Assembly (NCBI GenBank): GCA_000727475.1
Contig: KL647294.1
Coordinates: 205,758-269,757 of the forward strand
Source: Sarcocystis neurona
Lineage: Eukaryota; Apicomplexa; Conoidasida; Eucoccidiorida; Sarcocystidae
Length of the DNA: 64,000 nucleotides
Direction: 5' to 3'
Positions 25,801-36,997 of this stretch are shown here, piece after piece. The stretch's first letter is position 1. Each line of letters begins with the position of its first letter. A program made the translations under genes and the position numbers. The notes beneath the pieces are model-generated. The model was not told the origin of the DNA. It did no database searches and was given only the letters and a program-made list of their open reading frames with translations.

Positions 25801-26398
25801 AATATATACATATATATGCATGCGTTCGGGAGTATATACACAGATAGATAGAGAGGTAGAAATACATGCGTTGGTACATACGTACATACATATGTGTCTG
25901 AACATATATATGTAGTTCGTTCGAGGACATACCCACGTCTGGACAGGTACATGCATACACATACATTTGAATAGATATACATGTACACATACGTACATCT
26001 CAGAAAATATATATACATATATAGAGGTACGCACGTTTGAACATTTATACACGTCCATACCTTTGTACATACATATATATAGGCACAAACGAGCTCGAGA
26101 ACGTACACATATATGTGTATACGTTCGGACATGTATATATATATACATATATATGTGTATTTATTCGTGTGAATACATATGTGTGTGTATGTGTGCAACG
26201 ATGTGGTTTGCTTGACTTGCCATGGCTGGTGCCTTCCAAGATCATTTCTGTCTTTTCCTCGCGATGGACGACCATCTCTGGGCAGAAGGTCTCCTGCTGC
26301 TGCTGCTGGTGCTGCTGCTGCTCTGGCTGCTGCTCTGCGCCAGGCAACAGCAGCAGCTCCCCAGCAGGGCCGCGCGCCGGGTCCCACTCCAGCGGCAT
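19804..26398 (-). CDS. ICln: pICln-like methylosome subunit (CLNS1A homologue)
   Basis: Chaperone of Sm-protein assembly that works with the PRMT5 methylosome in the cytoplasm. Minus-strand exons: E1 26398 to ~26210, E2 25223-24987, E3 22974-22845, E4 22064-21941, E5 19938-19804 with stop TGA. Phases agree for E2/E3 (1), E3/E4 (2) and E4/E5 (0); donors are GTACTT, GTACGT and GTAAGA. Family signatures follow in order: an acidic N-terminal strand (REEKTEMILEG), IGTLYVTSRRLAWL, IDYPSIVLHAVSRD, ELRFIPSS, ALDKIFRAMTEMAALNPD, then a DDDEDD acidic loop and GWEFVDD with an acidic tail. This is the PH-like fold plus acidic loops of pICln. Predicted length is about 265 residues, close to the usual ~240. 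E2 carries a Ser/Gly insertion before the IDYPS strand. The E1 donor is unresolved. Introns are filled with CAG/CTG arrays and one contains an assembly gap. Confidence 0.9.
20075..20230. repeat. 15-bp CAG/GGA minisatellite in the last pICln intron
   Basis: About ten copies of the 15-bp unit CAGCAGCAGGAGCGA on the plus strand, within the intron between E4 (ends 21941) and E5 (starts 19938). On the minus strand it reads as a Leu-rich frame that is not an exon. Confidence 0.85.
23040..24460. repeat. CAG/GTGACA minisatellite array in a pICln intron, broken by a gap
   Basis: Units of CAG runs followed by CAGTGACA and CACCAGCAGCGGCACCAGTGAC, roughly 30-42 bp each, occupy both sides of the N run. 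The array is inside the intron between pICln E2 (ends 24987) and E3 (starts 22974). It leaves all frames open: Ser/Asp/Thr on one frame, Ala/Val/Thr on another, Leu/Ser on the reverse. Confidence 0.85.
23268..24151. other. Assembly gap (884 N)
   Basis: A run of N. The same minisatellite units flank both edges, so the assembly probably collapsed or broke in the repeat. The true length is unknown. Confidence 0.99.
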
Positions 26399-29300
26399 TT
26401 TAGCAGACGCGCTTCCACGTGACGCTTACTGCTCCTCAACCTCCTGCTCCTGGCATGCGACGTTGCTGCTGCCGTTGCTGCTGCTGAAGAAGAGGAAGTG
26501 GCAGCTGCTGTCCAGTAGAATGCCTGCAGGGACACGGTCTATGTTAACGCTGCTGCTGTGGCCACTGTTGCTGCTGCTGTCGCCGCTGTTGCTACTGGTG
26601 TCGCCACTGTCGCTGCTGTCGCCGCTGTTGCTGCTGCTGTCGCCGCTGTTGCTGCTGTCGCTGCTGTTGCTGCTGCTGTCGCTGCTGTTGCTGCTGCTAT
26701 GGCTGTCACGCGTTCCTGCCCTGCTGCTCCTGCCCTGCTCGGTTCAGTGTATGTCCACCGCTCCTGCCGTCGTCTTCTTTATCTGCCGCTGCTGTTGCTT
26801 CAGCCCTCTCGCCCGCCTTCCTGCTGGCGTGTGAATTTGCTGCTGCGTCTCCTGCTGCTGTATTACAAACGTGCGCCGCATGCCTGTTGCTGTTGCTTGC
26901 TGCTGTGCGGCACTGCACCGGGCCCCGTCTTTGCCGAAGCTGCGGCTGCTGCTCCGAGAAATCTCTTCGCCTGCGCTTTCCGTCGCGAGCGACGTGAACA
27001 CCACTGTGCTCTTCCACCTGCTAATGCTGCTGCTTTTTTCTCAGCCGCACACGGGCAGTCTCACATCCAGGTGAGCTGGGCGGCACACATTGCTTGGTGG
27101 CTCCGGCGAGACCTGCACTGCGCTGCTGTCGTTCCCAGTCGGCCGCGACGGCTGCGTTTGCATGCTGCTGTTGCTGTGCAGGGTCTGCGAACGCGGGTGC
27201 TGCTGTGGACGTGCTGCTGCTGCTGTGGACGTGCTGCTGCTCCTGCTGTGGACGTGTTGCTGCTGCTGCGGCGGCGGACGTGCTGCTGCCGCTGCGTACG
27301 AGCTGCTGCTGCTGCGGAGCTGCTGCTGCTGCGGAGCTGCTGCTGCTGCTGCCGTGTTGCCGCCGCTGCTGCGGTGCTGCTGCTGTGCTGCTGCTGCTTG
27401 TGGGGTGCTGTGCTGCTGCTGTTGGTGCTGGTCGCCCTGCTTTTCGCAAGCTCTGCGCTTGCTGCTCCGACGCACGCGGCAGAGGACTCTACGTAGCAAC
27501 GCGGCTTGGGGTCTCGGTGCTGGGCACGGGGAGCGAATAAGCGACGAAAATTAACACGGAAGCGTAAGTCGCTCCTGCAGGTCGGCGTGCGGAAGTGAGG
27601 AAGAGAGAAACCAAGCTGACAAAGAATAGTCCTCTGCGGGCTGCTGTTTTTTGCATGTGCAGAAGCGGCACCAGCAGGTTGCCCTGCGGTAGCTACGCCG
27701 CCGAAGGGTTGTCGATTGCATGCGCGCCACGAAGAAGCCAACACGTGTGGCAAAGCGCGGCGATGAACGTGCGCAAACGGCCACGTCAGCGGCACCGGCA
27801 GCAGCAGGAACGGCAGGTGGAGCAGCACGTGGAGCAGCAGTAGCAGCAGCAGCAGCGGCGGCTGCGACAGCACTTTGGAAGCAGCAGCTACACCAGCGAC
27901 AGCCGGGGTCGGGTGGCGTGACACACGTGCGCAGGTTGGCCGCCGTGGCCGCAGCAGAGTTACAGCAGACAGCAGCTGCAGTAGCAGCCGCTGGAGATGC
28001 AGCACTTGGAACAGCAGCAGAAAGCAGCAACACATGAACTAGCAACTGCAAATCACGGCAGCTACGTAGTTCTGGCTGGGAATGACTGATGCGGCTGGAC
28101 CACTTCCCCGGAAGATACTGCTGCTTCTCTCGTGCAGGCGCAGAGGTGGTGGTGGGGCAGGGAAGCGATTCCCTGTGTACGCGATGCAGCAGCAGACGAA
28201 GCAGCGCGGCAACTATCAGGAACGGAGCAGCTACGACAAAGGCAGAAGACCACAGGCTCGTTTTCTTCTGATTTTCCTCTTCCTGGGAGTCACCTCCGGT
28301 GGCCGCAGCAACAACGTGGCGTGAGTTTGCTGCAGTACAGCAGTCCTCACTGTCGATAAGAGCAGCCGCGCAACAGCACGCGTATGCGGGAGCAGCGCGT
28401 AACAACTGGAGCAGCGCGTAGCAACGGGAACAACAGAGAACAGCAACACAAACAGCAGCAATAAGCTCGCGAGCGCGGCCACAAACAGCGACAGAAGCAG
28501 CAGCAGGAGCAACTGCAAAGCAGCAACACCAGCAGCAACTGCGAAACAGCAGCAGCCGCAGCCCCGCGAAGCAGCAGCTGCCGCAGCAACTGCGCTGCAG
28601 CAGCAGCAACAACAAACGCAAAGCGGCAGCAACTGCAAAGCAGCAGGAGCAGCAGCAGCAACTCTAAAAAAGCAGCAGCAGGAGCACCTGCGGAGGTGCA
28701 GGAGCCTTAGGACTGCTCCGAGGACAATCGCATCAGCAGAGAGCAACAGGGGCGTGGAGGATGCTGCACTGCATTAACACCAGAAAGGGCAACGGATATC
28801 CACCCTCCAATGCTGTCTCTCCTGCTGCAACAGCGACAACAACAAAGGTGTCACGACACAATTGGAGCGGCAGCACAGCAGCAGTGCCAGATATACGCGG
28901 CAGGAGCAGCAGCTGCAGCAGGTCGTCGGTGCACAAGCGGCGACATCAACTGCTTCCCTTACAGCTGCAATAGCAGCAGCGCGGTTCTTGACCCGCGACA
29001 GTGAAAGCAGCAGGCGCAGCAGCAGGTCCCTTCGTGGGAAGCAGCTGCTGCTGTGAGACAGTAGGCGACGGAGGGGAGGAGCAGCAGCAGCAACGGGGAA
29101 GACGGCATCACCCAGCAGCCACGAGCCGCTGCCGTCTACTACAAGAATCGCGAGGAACGGACAGAAGCCGGGGAGCAGGAGAGGCACCAGAAGCAGGGAG
29201 GAAAGACCCGGCCCTTTCCCGAGCGGCAGCGGCAGCGCGCGCACAGGCAGCCGCGGCGGCAGCAGCAACAGAGACGTCGGCCTTGAGCCGAGACGGGCAA

Positions 29301-30016
29301 CAGCAGACCGGCCTGTCTGGCCCCCTGCTCTGCGGTGGGGTCTTGCAGCGTCAGGTGTGGGGTGCTGCTCCGCGTGCTGCTGCTGACCCAGCACTAGTGA
29401 GCTCTGCCCTTCGCGCTCCTCGGGCAACCGCGCGCCCCTCGGTCACGTGTACCTCCGCACTCGTAGCTCCACATCTAAACGAATGTATGCATACACAGGC
29501 AGGGTAGTTTCATCTGTGGAAATGTACGTGCATGCATAGCTACGAGCATTTGACCAGGTGTACGTACACCGCAGACGTCCACATATGAACGTATGCCTCA
29601 TATTCATGGAGGGCGCACGTATGCACGAGCGTGAGTGTCGTCTTACGTACAAGTTGCTGTCTACGTGTGGAAAGGCCTCGGTTGGCAGCGACCCTCGCAG
29701 TTTCTCTCCTGCGCAGAGCTCCTAAATTTTCTCTTGAGGGGTTAAAACTGCGCGCGTGTAGACGCAAAAAAGTTTTAATGCTTCTACAGGAACGTGTATC
29801 TACAGCCGTATACCCGTCCCCTTCCTGGACGTCTATACACATCTATATATATATATATTTACTCTATAGCGGAGACCCGCCGCGCGCAGTCGCAGTGGCT
29901 AGCGGTCAGTGCACTTGCTGGCCGACACCGTCAGCAGACGTGGTGGGCTCTCTGCTGCTCCTGCTGCTGCTGCTGCCGCGGCTCCTTCTGGTGCTACAGC
30001 AACGTGTGTGGGGAGG
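26399..30016. other. Repeat-dense intergenic or unresolved region
   Basis: CTG-rich on the plus strand to ~27.45 kb, then CAG-rich to ~29.1 kb, then AT-rich with short TATA runs to ~29.87 kb. One minus-strand open segment at ~27650-27492 begins MQKTAARRGLFFVSLVS, which resembles a signal peptide, and is followed by a possible GTAGAG donor. A minus segment ~26990-26744 (peptide with SLATESAGEEISRSS) is not low-complexity. Neither could be assembled into a gene. Pieces of plus-strand 29.2-29.5 kb could be a 5' exon of the downstream TDRD3-like gene, but this is unsupported. Confidence 0.3.
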
Positions 30017-32373
30017 ATGGCAGCTTCGTGCGGTGCTGCTTCTTCCGCAGCAGTTGCTGCCGGCGCGCTGGAGCAGCTGCAGCAGCAATGGAACATCTCC
30101 TTTGCAGCAGAGGCGTTGTCAACGTTACCTGGCGTTGTCGCAGCGGCAGCGGCAGCGGCACTGGAGCACAGTCACCTGGGCGGCAGCAGCAGCAGTAGTG
30201 ACACAGGAGGTAGACGGCGCGGCCCAAGTTCGCCGGCTGCTGCAGCGGATGCTGCGGGGTGTGCATCTGGAAGTTTGTCCCTGCAGCAGCTGCAGCAGTG
30301 CGTCCTGTCGGCAGATCTTCGTGCGTTGCCCCTGCAGCCTCCGCTGCCGGAAGGCCGTCTGCAAGTGTTGAGTAATGCAGGCAGCAGCAAGTGTGGGGAG
30401 CCGTTGGGCGTCCCGTTGCTGCTGATGCTGCTTTCTTCGCGAGACATTACCCAGCCGTTGAAGGAGGGAGCGGAGGACTTTGCTGCTGGCTCCCACCGAG
30501 GCCTGCAGCAACACCGGCGACGAGTGCTGCTGTTGAAGTTAACCGACGGACGGTGTACCTACACCGCACTTGAGCGCAGCTACTGCCCGCATCTCAGCCA
30601 GCAGGTGCTCGTCCCTGGCGTGAAGCTGCTGCTGCTGCCTGCCACCTTGGTCCTGAGTAATATGCTGCTGCTGACGCCGGACACTGTCCAAGTTGCTGGG
30701 GGCGGCGCGGCAGCTCTCGCTAGCGCCTATCGGCTTCGGCTGCATATACAGCAGATGCGAAGTTGCAGCAGCGGGGACGAACCAGCGGAGGCGGGGGCAG
30801 CGGCGGGCGGGGCACCAGAAGGGGAACGCGTCGATGCGGCTGCAGCAGCCAAGCAGAAACAGCAGCAGCAAGGAGGGGAGGGGCCCCCCAGATTTCAGCC
30901 ATTCTCCCTGGCAGCAGCGCGCCGGGCTGCGCAGGAGGGGCAGCAGGTCGTCAAAGCAGCGCTGCAGCAGCAGCAGCAGCTCGTCCAGCAGCAGCGGGGA
31001 GTCGAGAGAGGCGAAGAGCGCGAAGGTGGAAAAGTGAGGCTGGAACAGCTGCGTGGAGAAGCCGCAGCAGGAGGAGCAGCGGCAGCCGGCGGAAGCAGCA
31101 GCGGCCGAGGGGGGGCTGCAGGAAGGAAGGGACACACCTCTGAGACACAGCAGGGGGAAGGCGGAGGAGACGGTGCAGATGATTCTGCTGCTGGAGGAGA
31201 TGCTGCGGCGCTGGCGAACGGAAGTGCAGGAAGCAGCAAAGTGGAGAAGCTGCAGCAGCTGCAGCAGCAGAAGAAACTTGCTGCGCAGCAGGCCCTCTGC
31301 GTGGAAGCGGTAGCAGCAGGCGCCGGAGCAGCAGACAGAGGCCGACGGGGAGGTCGAGGAAGGGGAACGGACAGAGGAGGCAGGGGGGCAACAGCAGCAG
31401 GAGGGGGGGGTCCGGCCGGAGGCAGACGATCGCGACGTGCAGAGAGAGAAAATGAAGACGACGAATATCAATATTTAAAAAGTTCGAAGACTCCCGTATC
31501 GTACAATCTACTTGACTTGCTGTGCACTCAAGATTCCAAGCAGAAACAGAGCGGGGGTGCTGCTGCTGTGTCTGGTTCATCTGCGTCAAGCAGCAGCGTG
31601 CCGGTGGGAAGCAGCAGTGGCGGCGGGTTTGCAGGGCGTGCTGCTGCTGCTGGAGAGGCAGATGGCTTCCTCGGCTCCGGCAGGGGGAGTCGGGGGGGAG
31701 AGGGAGACCTCGCGGTCAGCTAGAAGAGCAGCAGCAGCAGCAGGCGGGCGGCTACGGCAGCAGCAGCACCGCGGCGTACTACGGGCCACAGGCGGCGGAG
31801 AGAGGATGGGCGACCGCAGAGGGAGAAGGCATGCGACACCAGCAGCTTGTACGGCTGCAGCACCAGCAGATGTGTGGTGGGGAGCACCTGCTGCTGCAGC
31901 AGCAACAGGCGCTGGACTTTTACGCGGCGCAGCATCAGCGGTACCGAGGAGGCGCGTATCTTCCCGGCGACAGCAGCGGTTGTGCTGCTGGAGCAGGGGC
32001 AGCAGCAGACTTCTACTTCAGCAGCGCCAGCTTGCAAAGGACAGTCCCTTCTCTGCAGCAAGGTGGAGAAACGAGCAGCAGCAGGCAGAGTAGCAGCTAC
32101 GCGTACGGCACCCAGACGTTCAATCGTGCTGGGGCTGCTCCTCCTCCTCCACCTCCTTTTCCGTTCGATCAACACGTGCCTCGCTACTACGGCCAGCCGC
32201 CTGCTGCAGCAGCAGCAGCAACCGCAGCAACGCCACAGGTGTACGGGCACGGGAACGATCGACCGGCGAGAGGACGAGGAGGCAGCGGTCGCAGCCGAGG
32301 AGGCAGAGGAGGAGGAGGAGGGCGCGGCCGACCACTGCGAGGCAACAGCAGCAGAGGAAAACGCGAATTCTAG
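30017..32373 (+). CDS. TDRD3-like OB-fold/RGG protein, apparent frameshift
   Basis: Homologue of TDRD3, the topoisomerase III-beta partner; it shares its N-terminal domain with RMI1. Residues ~85-165 match the DUF1767 part (VLSADLRALPL, GVPLLLMLLSSRDI). Residues ~168-240 match the OB fold (LLLKLTDGRCTYTALE, LVPGVKLLL, LLLTPDTVQVAGG). After that come a PPRFQPF element, Gln/Ala-rich linkers, an RGG-rich stretch, a YNLLDLL motif like the FDFL region of TDRD3, and a second RGG tail. The start is the in-frame ATG at 30017; a longer frame from 29909 seems less likely because an acceptor-like CTACAG lies between. The frame ends at 31723, but the neighbouring frame continues the same RG/Tyr/Gln-rich composition to TAG at 32371-32373. 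The switch coincides with a seven-G run at 31692-31698. Total ~780 residues. No Tudor or UBA domain is visible. Family assignment is strong; whether the frameshift is real or an assembly error is unknown. Confidence 0.85.
31692..31698 (+). other. Seven-G run at the reading-frame break of the TDRD3-like gene
   Basis: Upstream the protein frame reads ...SGRGSRGG. Downstream, shifted by one base, the other frame reads RGRPRGQ..., continuing the RG-rich region. One extra or two missing bases in this run would restore a single frame. No plausible GT..AG intron spans the site. Confidence 0.6.
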
Positions 32374-35300
32374 CGACACGGAACGCCCCAGAAGCCGCCA
32401 CACGACAACACACCCCACACAGCAACAGCGGCGTCAGCAGCCGATGACAAGCAGCAGCTCCAAGCGACAAAGCGTCAGCAACGGAAACAGCCGCAGCAGC
32501 GGAAACACCCGCAGCAGCGGAAACACCCGCAGCAGCGGAAACAGCCGCAGCAGCGGAAGCAGCCGCAGCAGCAGCCATGAGAGGGCATTCCACGCACCCT
32601 GCAACTGCAGCAGCGCCGCGAGCAGCACAAGCAGCATCACGCGTAGCGACGCAGCAACTACAGCAGCAGCCGAACCGGTGGCTTCCACAGCAGTCACGTA
32701 GAGACGCTATCTGCCATTTTGGCAAATTTTTGTTCCACAAGAACACAGTTTCTCACTATCCCGACAGGATGCGCCCTACAAACACGGCTGGTGGCTTCAG
32801 ATATATACATACATACGTACATATAACTGTGTCATTAGACGTGTATATACACACGTATATACACAAGTATATCTACATATATATATGTGCATGTACACCC
32901 ATTGCTTCTCGACGTGTGGAAGGGATTCACGGGTGCGCGGTGTTTCTTTTTGCGGCGGCAGATAGATTTCTCAAGTATTTACACAGATATATAGACGTAT
33001 GTATATACAGATGTGTAGAGAGATATACACGTAAATGTATGTATGTGTAGAGAAGGAGAATACACATGTGTAAACAGCTATACATATATATATATATATT
33101 CATGTGGGTCTGTCTATGTAAAGGTATGTTCAGAGACGTGTACGAAGACGTGGTAGCGGAGCACGTCTGGAACGTATACACACACGTTGCGCATCGCACT
33201 TGTCTGCATATGTGTCTTTCTGTACCTACGCGCGTGTATGTGTATGTATATGTATACATATGTGGGGCTTTACGGAAGGTGAAGAAGGGAACGCAGAAGA
33301 AGAACTAACAGACGTCGAGTTGTCGCTGCTGCTGTTTTTGACGAGACACGGGACTGGCATCGAGAGGAAGCGTCCTCCCTGGTGCCGGACTCGCGAGGCC
33401 ACAACACACGTAGAAATTTTTCTTTTTCTCTCTCTGAGTCGATTGCAGCTGCGCTCTGCAGAACGTGCGCAGGGGACGCAGTGGCCAGTGCCTTTCCTCG
33501 GGTTCCAGCTAGTCACCCCTCCTACTCACTCGACGTAGTATACGTGTCTGTATATGTACGTATTTGTCTGCGGTGTGGATAGTATATAACGTATATGCAC
33601 CTGCGTATATACGCATCCGTGTGTGTGGGTAGGACGAGTCTGCCGCGTGCCGTTGGACGTGCATGCGCGCGTCGATTTTTTAGGCGACAGAGAGCGGCAG
33701 CAAAAAGGAAGCTATCAGGGGGACAGAGGAAGGCGGGGAAGAAAAGCAACACACGCCATGCGCTGCTAGGGGAGCACACGTGACGGGGACCTGGACAGCC
33801 CGGGGGAAATCTCTGTACGTTTTGTATATGCGGACGACTTCCTCTGTGTGTAGAGGTGACGAGAAGCAGCAAGCATTCCCCACTGCTACAAGGGGATACT
33901 CGCAGCTGAGGCACAGCAGCAAGGATTCACTGAGGGGGAATTTGCACGCGTTTGGATCTGCAGTCAACTTCCTCTCTGTGTGCGTGTATATGTGTGTGTA
34001 TGCGTGATTTCGCGGTGAGTAGCTCTGCATGAACAGCCTGGTTGCGGACGGGTATTATATCGCGGAGAGAAGCAAGGGACTGTTGGCTGAGTTGGACGGA
34101 CTCTCGAAAAGACGTCGGTTTTGGGAGAAGGGGTGGAGGACGTGTGTAGGCATGCAGAAAAAGAAAAGGTGGCTCCTGTGTGTCACACACGTATCTGGCA
34201 CCTGTCTGCGAATAGTCAACATGTGATGCTGCTGGAGTGTGTAGAGAGGAGAGGCGAACCTGGCGAGTGGAAGTGGAAATGTCAGGGGGGAAAAGAAAGA
34301 AGTGAGCCGCGACTCGTGTGTGTAATTTGTCTTTGTGGGTCAGTAATAAAGACAAGGGAGAAGTCCGGATCGAAGAAGAAGTGGAGAGAACAGGAAGCAG
34401 GAAGACGCGTAGGGGGGTGCGCGAAACTTTCTAGAAGCCCACGTCTGTGTAGGTTTTGATGCCTTGTTGCGGATAAGTTGTTCGCTTCTGTGCATTCGAC
34501 AGTGCTCCAGGCCTGGAGAAGCATTTTTCTTCGTTTGTCTGCCTAGAAGATATATTCCCGTGGATGGCACGACGTCAGAGCCTCACGACGGGATGGCTAA
34601 ACAAACCTGCCTTAAAGACTATCTTCAGAAGATCTGCACACATGAGTCCAGCTGGGTGTACGTGTTTGCATGTGTACAGACCGGTCCGAATGGACGCACG
34701 GTGTTTTGAAATGCTCGTGTGTATACGTGTGAAACACGTACGCGGAAACACATGCACATATATGTATATATATACGTATATTTGTGTATCGACGCTTGCG
34801 TGGAGAGGCTCTCCGTAATTCTCATGGACGTAGCGTGCCCGGTAGTACGTGTCTCCACGTGTACACGTGTGTGAATATTTTACCTGAAATATAAATGACA
34901 CTCCGACGAACAGGCGACGCATGACTTGGGGTTCAGCGGTGGATGCATACATATATATATGTATACATATATATATATGTAGTGTTGAAACGTATGTAAC
35001 CATGTGTGCCTAGTCGTCCCCCCACGTATTCGTGTCGATATGTAGTTTCGCTGTATGAAGATACATACACATATCTCAAGTGGACCACACACGTGCACGT
35101 TGTGATTAGGACGTAGCTGATTACGCTGTACGAGTTTTCCAGGTAGACGAAGCACTCCCTCGCTTCAAAGAATTCGATGCGCTAGGCACATGCTGCCTGG
35201 TTTCCTGGTGCGCGTACACCAGAAATACGTGCAGGGAGACAGAGGACGAAGAGGAAAAGAGGGTAAGATGTGAGAGCGCGCGATATGGAGAGAGAGAGAG

Positions 35301-35770
35301 AGAAAGGAAGAGAGAGGAAGGAGAAAATAAAGTGAGGATCGCCACGAGGGGCGACAACAGCACGAAGAAGACGGACAGGAAAATGGAAGAGACAAAAGTG
35401 AGCCACATGACCGTCATAACGGTTTTGCTAGCTTAGTCCAGCAGGTGTTTGCGGGAAGAAGTCACCAGAGAGGAAAAAAGTGCCAGAAGCATGTGTTCTG
35501 CGTAACTCCTCTGAGCAAACCTCATCTATCTTTCCCTACTACGCTGGCGTGAGGTGCGCCGCTGCTGCTGCACTGGTGCACCAGACGGCGGCCTTAGAGC
35601 AGCTGCTGCCACTCTACAGTTGCACGTTTTGAGCGACAAAGACCTTTTCTGTCTCCCTCCCGTTCATGCTGCCTTAACTGATACACGTAGGTCTGTATAT
35701 TCGTGTGTACTTCGCAAGTGTGCACACGTATACACGGAGGGAGACAAGAGAGATTTCAATTTTCAAACCA
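32374..35770. other. CAG tail then AT-rich sequence without a supported gene
   Basis: 32380-32640 is CAG/CCG-rich, including an 18-bp unit (GGAAACACCCGCAGCAGC) repeated about five times at ~32475-32570. From ~32.8 kb the CAG tracts stop. TATA microsatellites occur at 32.8-33.25 and 34.75-35.0 kb. A GA-rich stretch lies at 35.24-35.4 kb. Short open segments such as plus 34029-34145 (starting MNSLVADGYYIAERS) or minus 34100-33930 are possible exons, but I cannot tell which strand is real. Confidence 0.4.
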
Positions 35771-36381
35771 ATGTACACACTGCTAATACTGGCAGGCCAA
35801 CATCTCACACTTCATGAAAGATTCGGACGCGTCTCATACGAAGGCAGCTACTGGTCGTCTTTTGGGCAACCCTGTGAGTGGAGACACACGTATCTATATC
35901 TGTACATATATGCATATATAGGTAGATAGATGGATATATAAATACACACAGATATTTATATGCCTTTACCCATGTGCTTGGACATGCATGTGCATCATAC
36001 TGGTGTCCTTTCAGCAAGTTGGAAGAGATTTAATTCAAGCTGCGTGACCTCTTGTCTCAAGAACACGGTGTGCCACTTTTACGTCCCGCCGACGAAAGTC
36101 CCCGACGCTCATATTCGTCTATGTACAAGTAGATGTACCAAAAGTGAGAAACGAGGAGTCATTATAGACGGATGCAGACGCAGAGAGGCACGTCAGCACT
36201 TAGACAGGTAAGCAGAGACGTACACGATGAATATAGAGACGTAGAACTAGACGCGGCGCGAGATCTCCTGCGTCCCTGCGATTCTTCAGATTTTGTTTGC
36301 TGCAGTGGGAAAAAGCCAGCTTTCGCGTGGTATGTCGGACCTTCGATTAACGAAAGGTCGATAGTGTCACAGTCGCCGTAA
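35771..36381 (+). CDS. Candidate small secreted PAN/Apple-like protein
   Basis: Three-exon model: 35771-35873, 36015-36143 and 36290-36381 with stop TAA. Both introns have consistent phase 1 (donors GTGAGT and GTGAGA, acceptors TTTCAG and CTTCAG). The ~107-residue product contains FNSSCVTSCLKNTVCHFYV, which resembles the cysteine-rich helix and strand of PAN/Apple domains of coccidian micronemal proteins. The ending FAWYVGPS is reminiscent of the last Apple strand. The N-terminus MYTLLILAGQ is only weakly signal-like, so a further 5' exon may exist. If correct it would enter the secretory pathway. Splicing is well supported; domain assignment is tentative. Confidence 0.45.
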
Positions 36382-36997
36382 CTTTGACGAATATCTCTTT
36401 TCTGACGCGTTTATACGTGTATGAATATGTTTATATATATATATATATATGTATACATGTATGTATATATGCAGAAGCGTAGGTAGGCGTGCCTGTGTAT
36501 TTGGTAGCGTCTACCTGGAAATGCACGAAGAAGAAGACGACGACTTGGTAGTGCTTCACAGAGCTCAGTGCCCTCTCCCAGTTACAACGTCTTCCCTGGA
36601 AAATGCTGTGAAAAGATGGCGCTCCGCACCCTGAATCTCCAGGTGCCTTGCCAGCACACTCGAACGCCGTGCATTTCCGTGCGCGTATTGTACGTGCAGA
36701 GTTGTTTGTGCAGACGTATATTCATTTACTTGTATAGAGGGTACATACTGATGTACGTTCGTGCTACCTCCGACACCGTGAAATCCACACCTCCTGTATG
36801 TATTTTGTCTACTGGCATAAGTGTTTACCATCTCCCACACCTGATTTTCCATTCCTCGTGGAGATATTCTCCACCGACATTTGCACGCACACAGGCAGAT
36901 TCGTTGCTACGGTGCCGTGTGTGTATTGCTTGGGCGTGTATGCCAGTATGAGAAAGACCGGAACACGAATCACAAGAGCACCTCCACAGGTACAGAA

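Noticed and set aside
26558..27554. Plus-strand Ala/Leu/Cys-rich frames (up to 312 codons)
   Set aside because: They derive from GCTGCTGTCGCC-type repeats and have no motif or splice context.
29909..30016. Extension of the TDRD3-like protein to an upstream start
   Set aside because: The added 36 residues are low-complexity and cross an acceptor-like CTACAG. The ATG at 30017 precedes the conserved domain closely enough.
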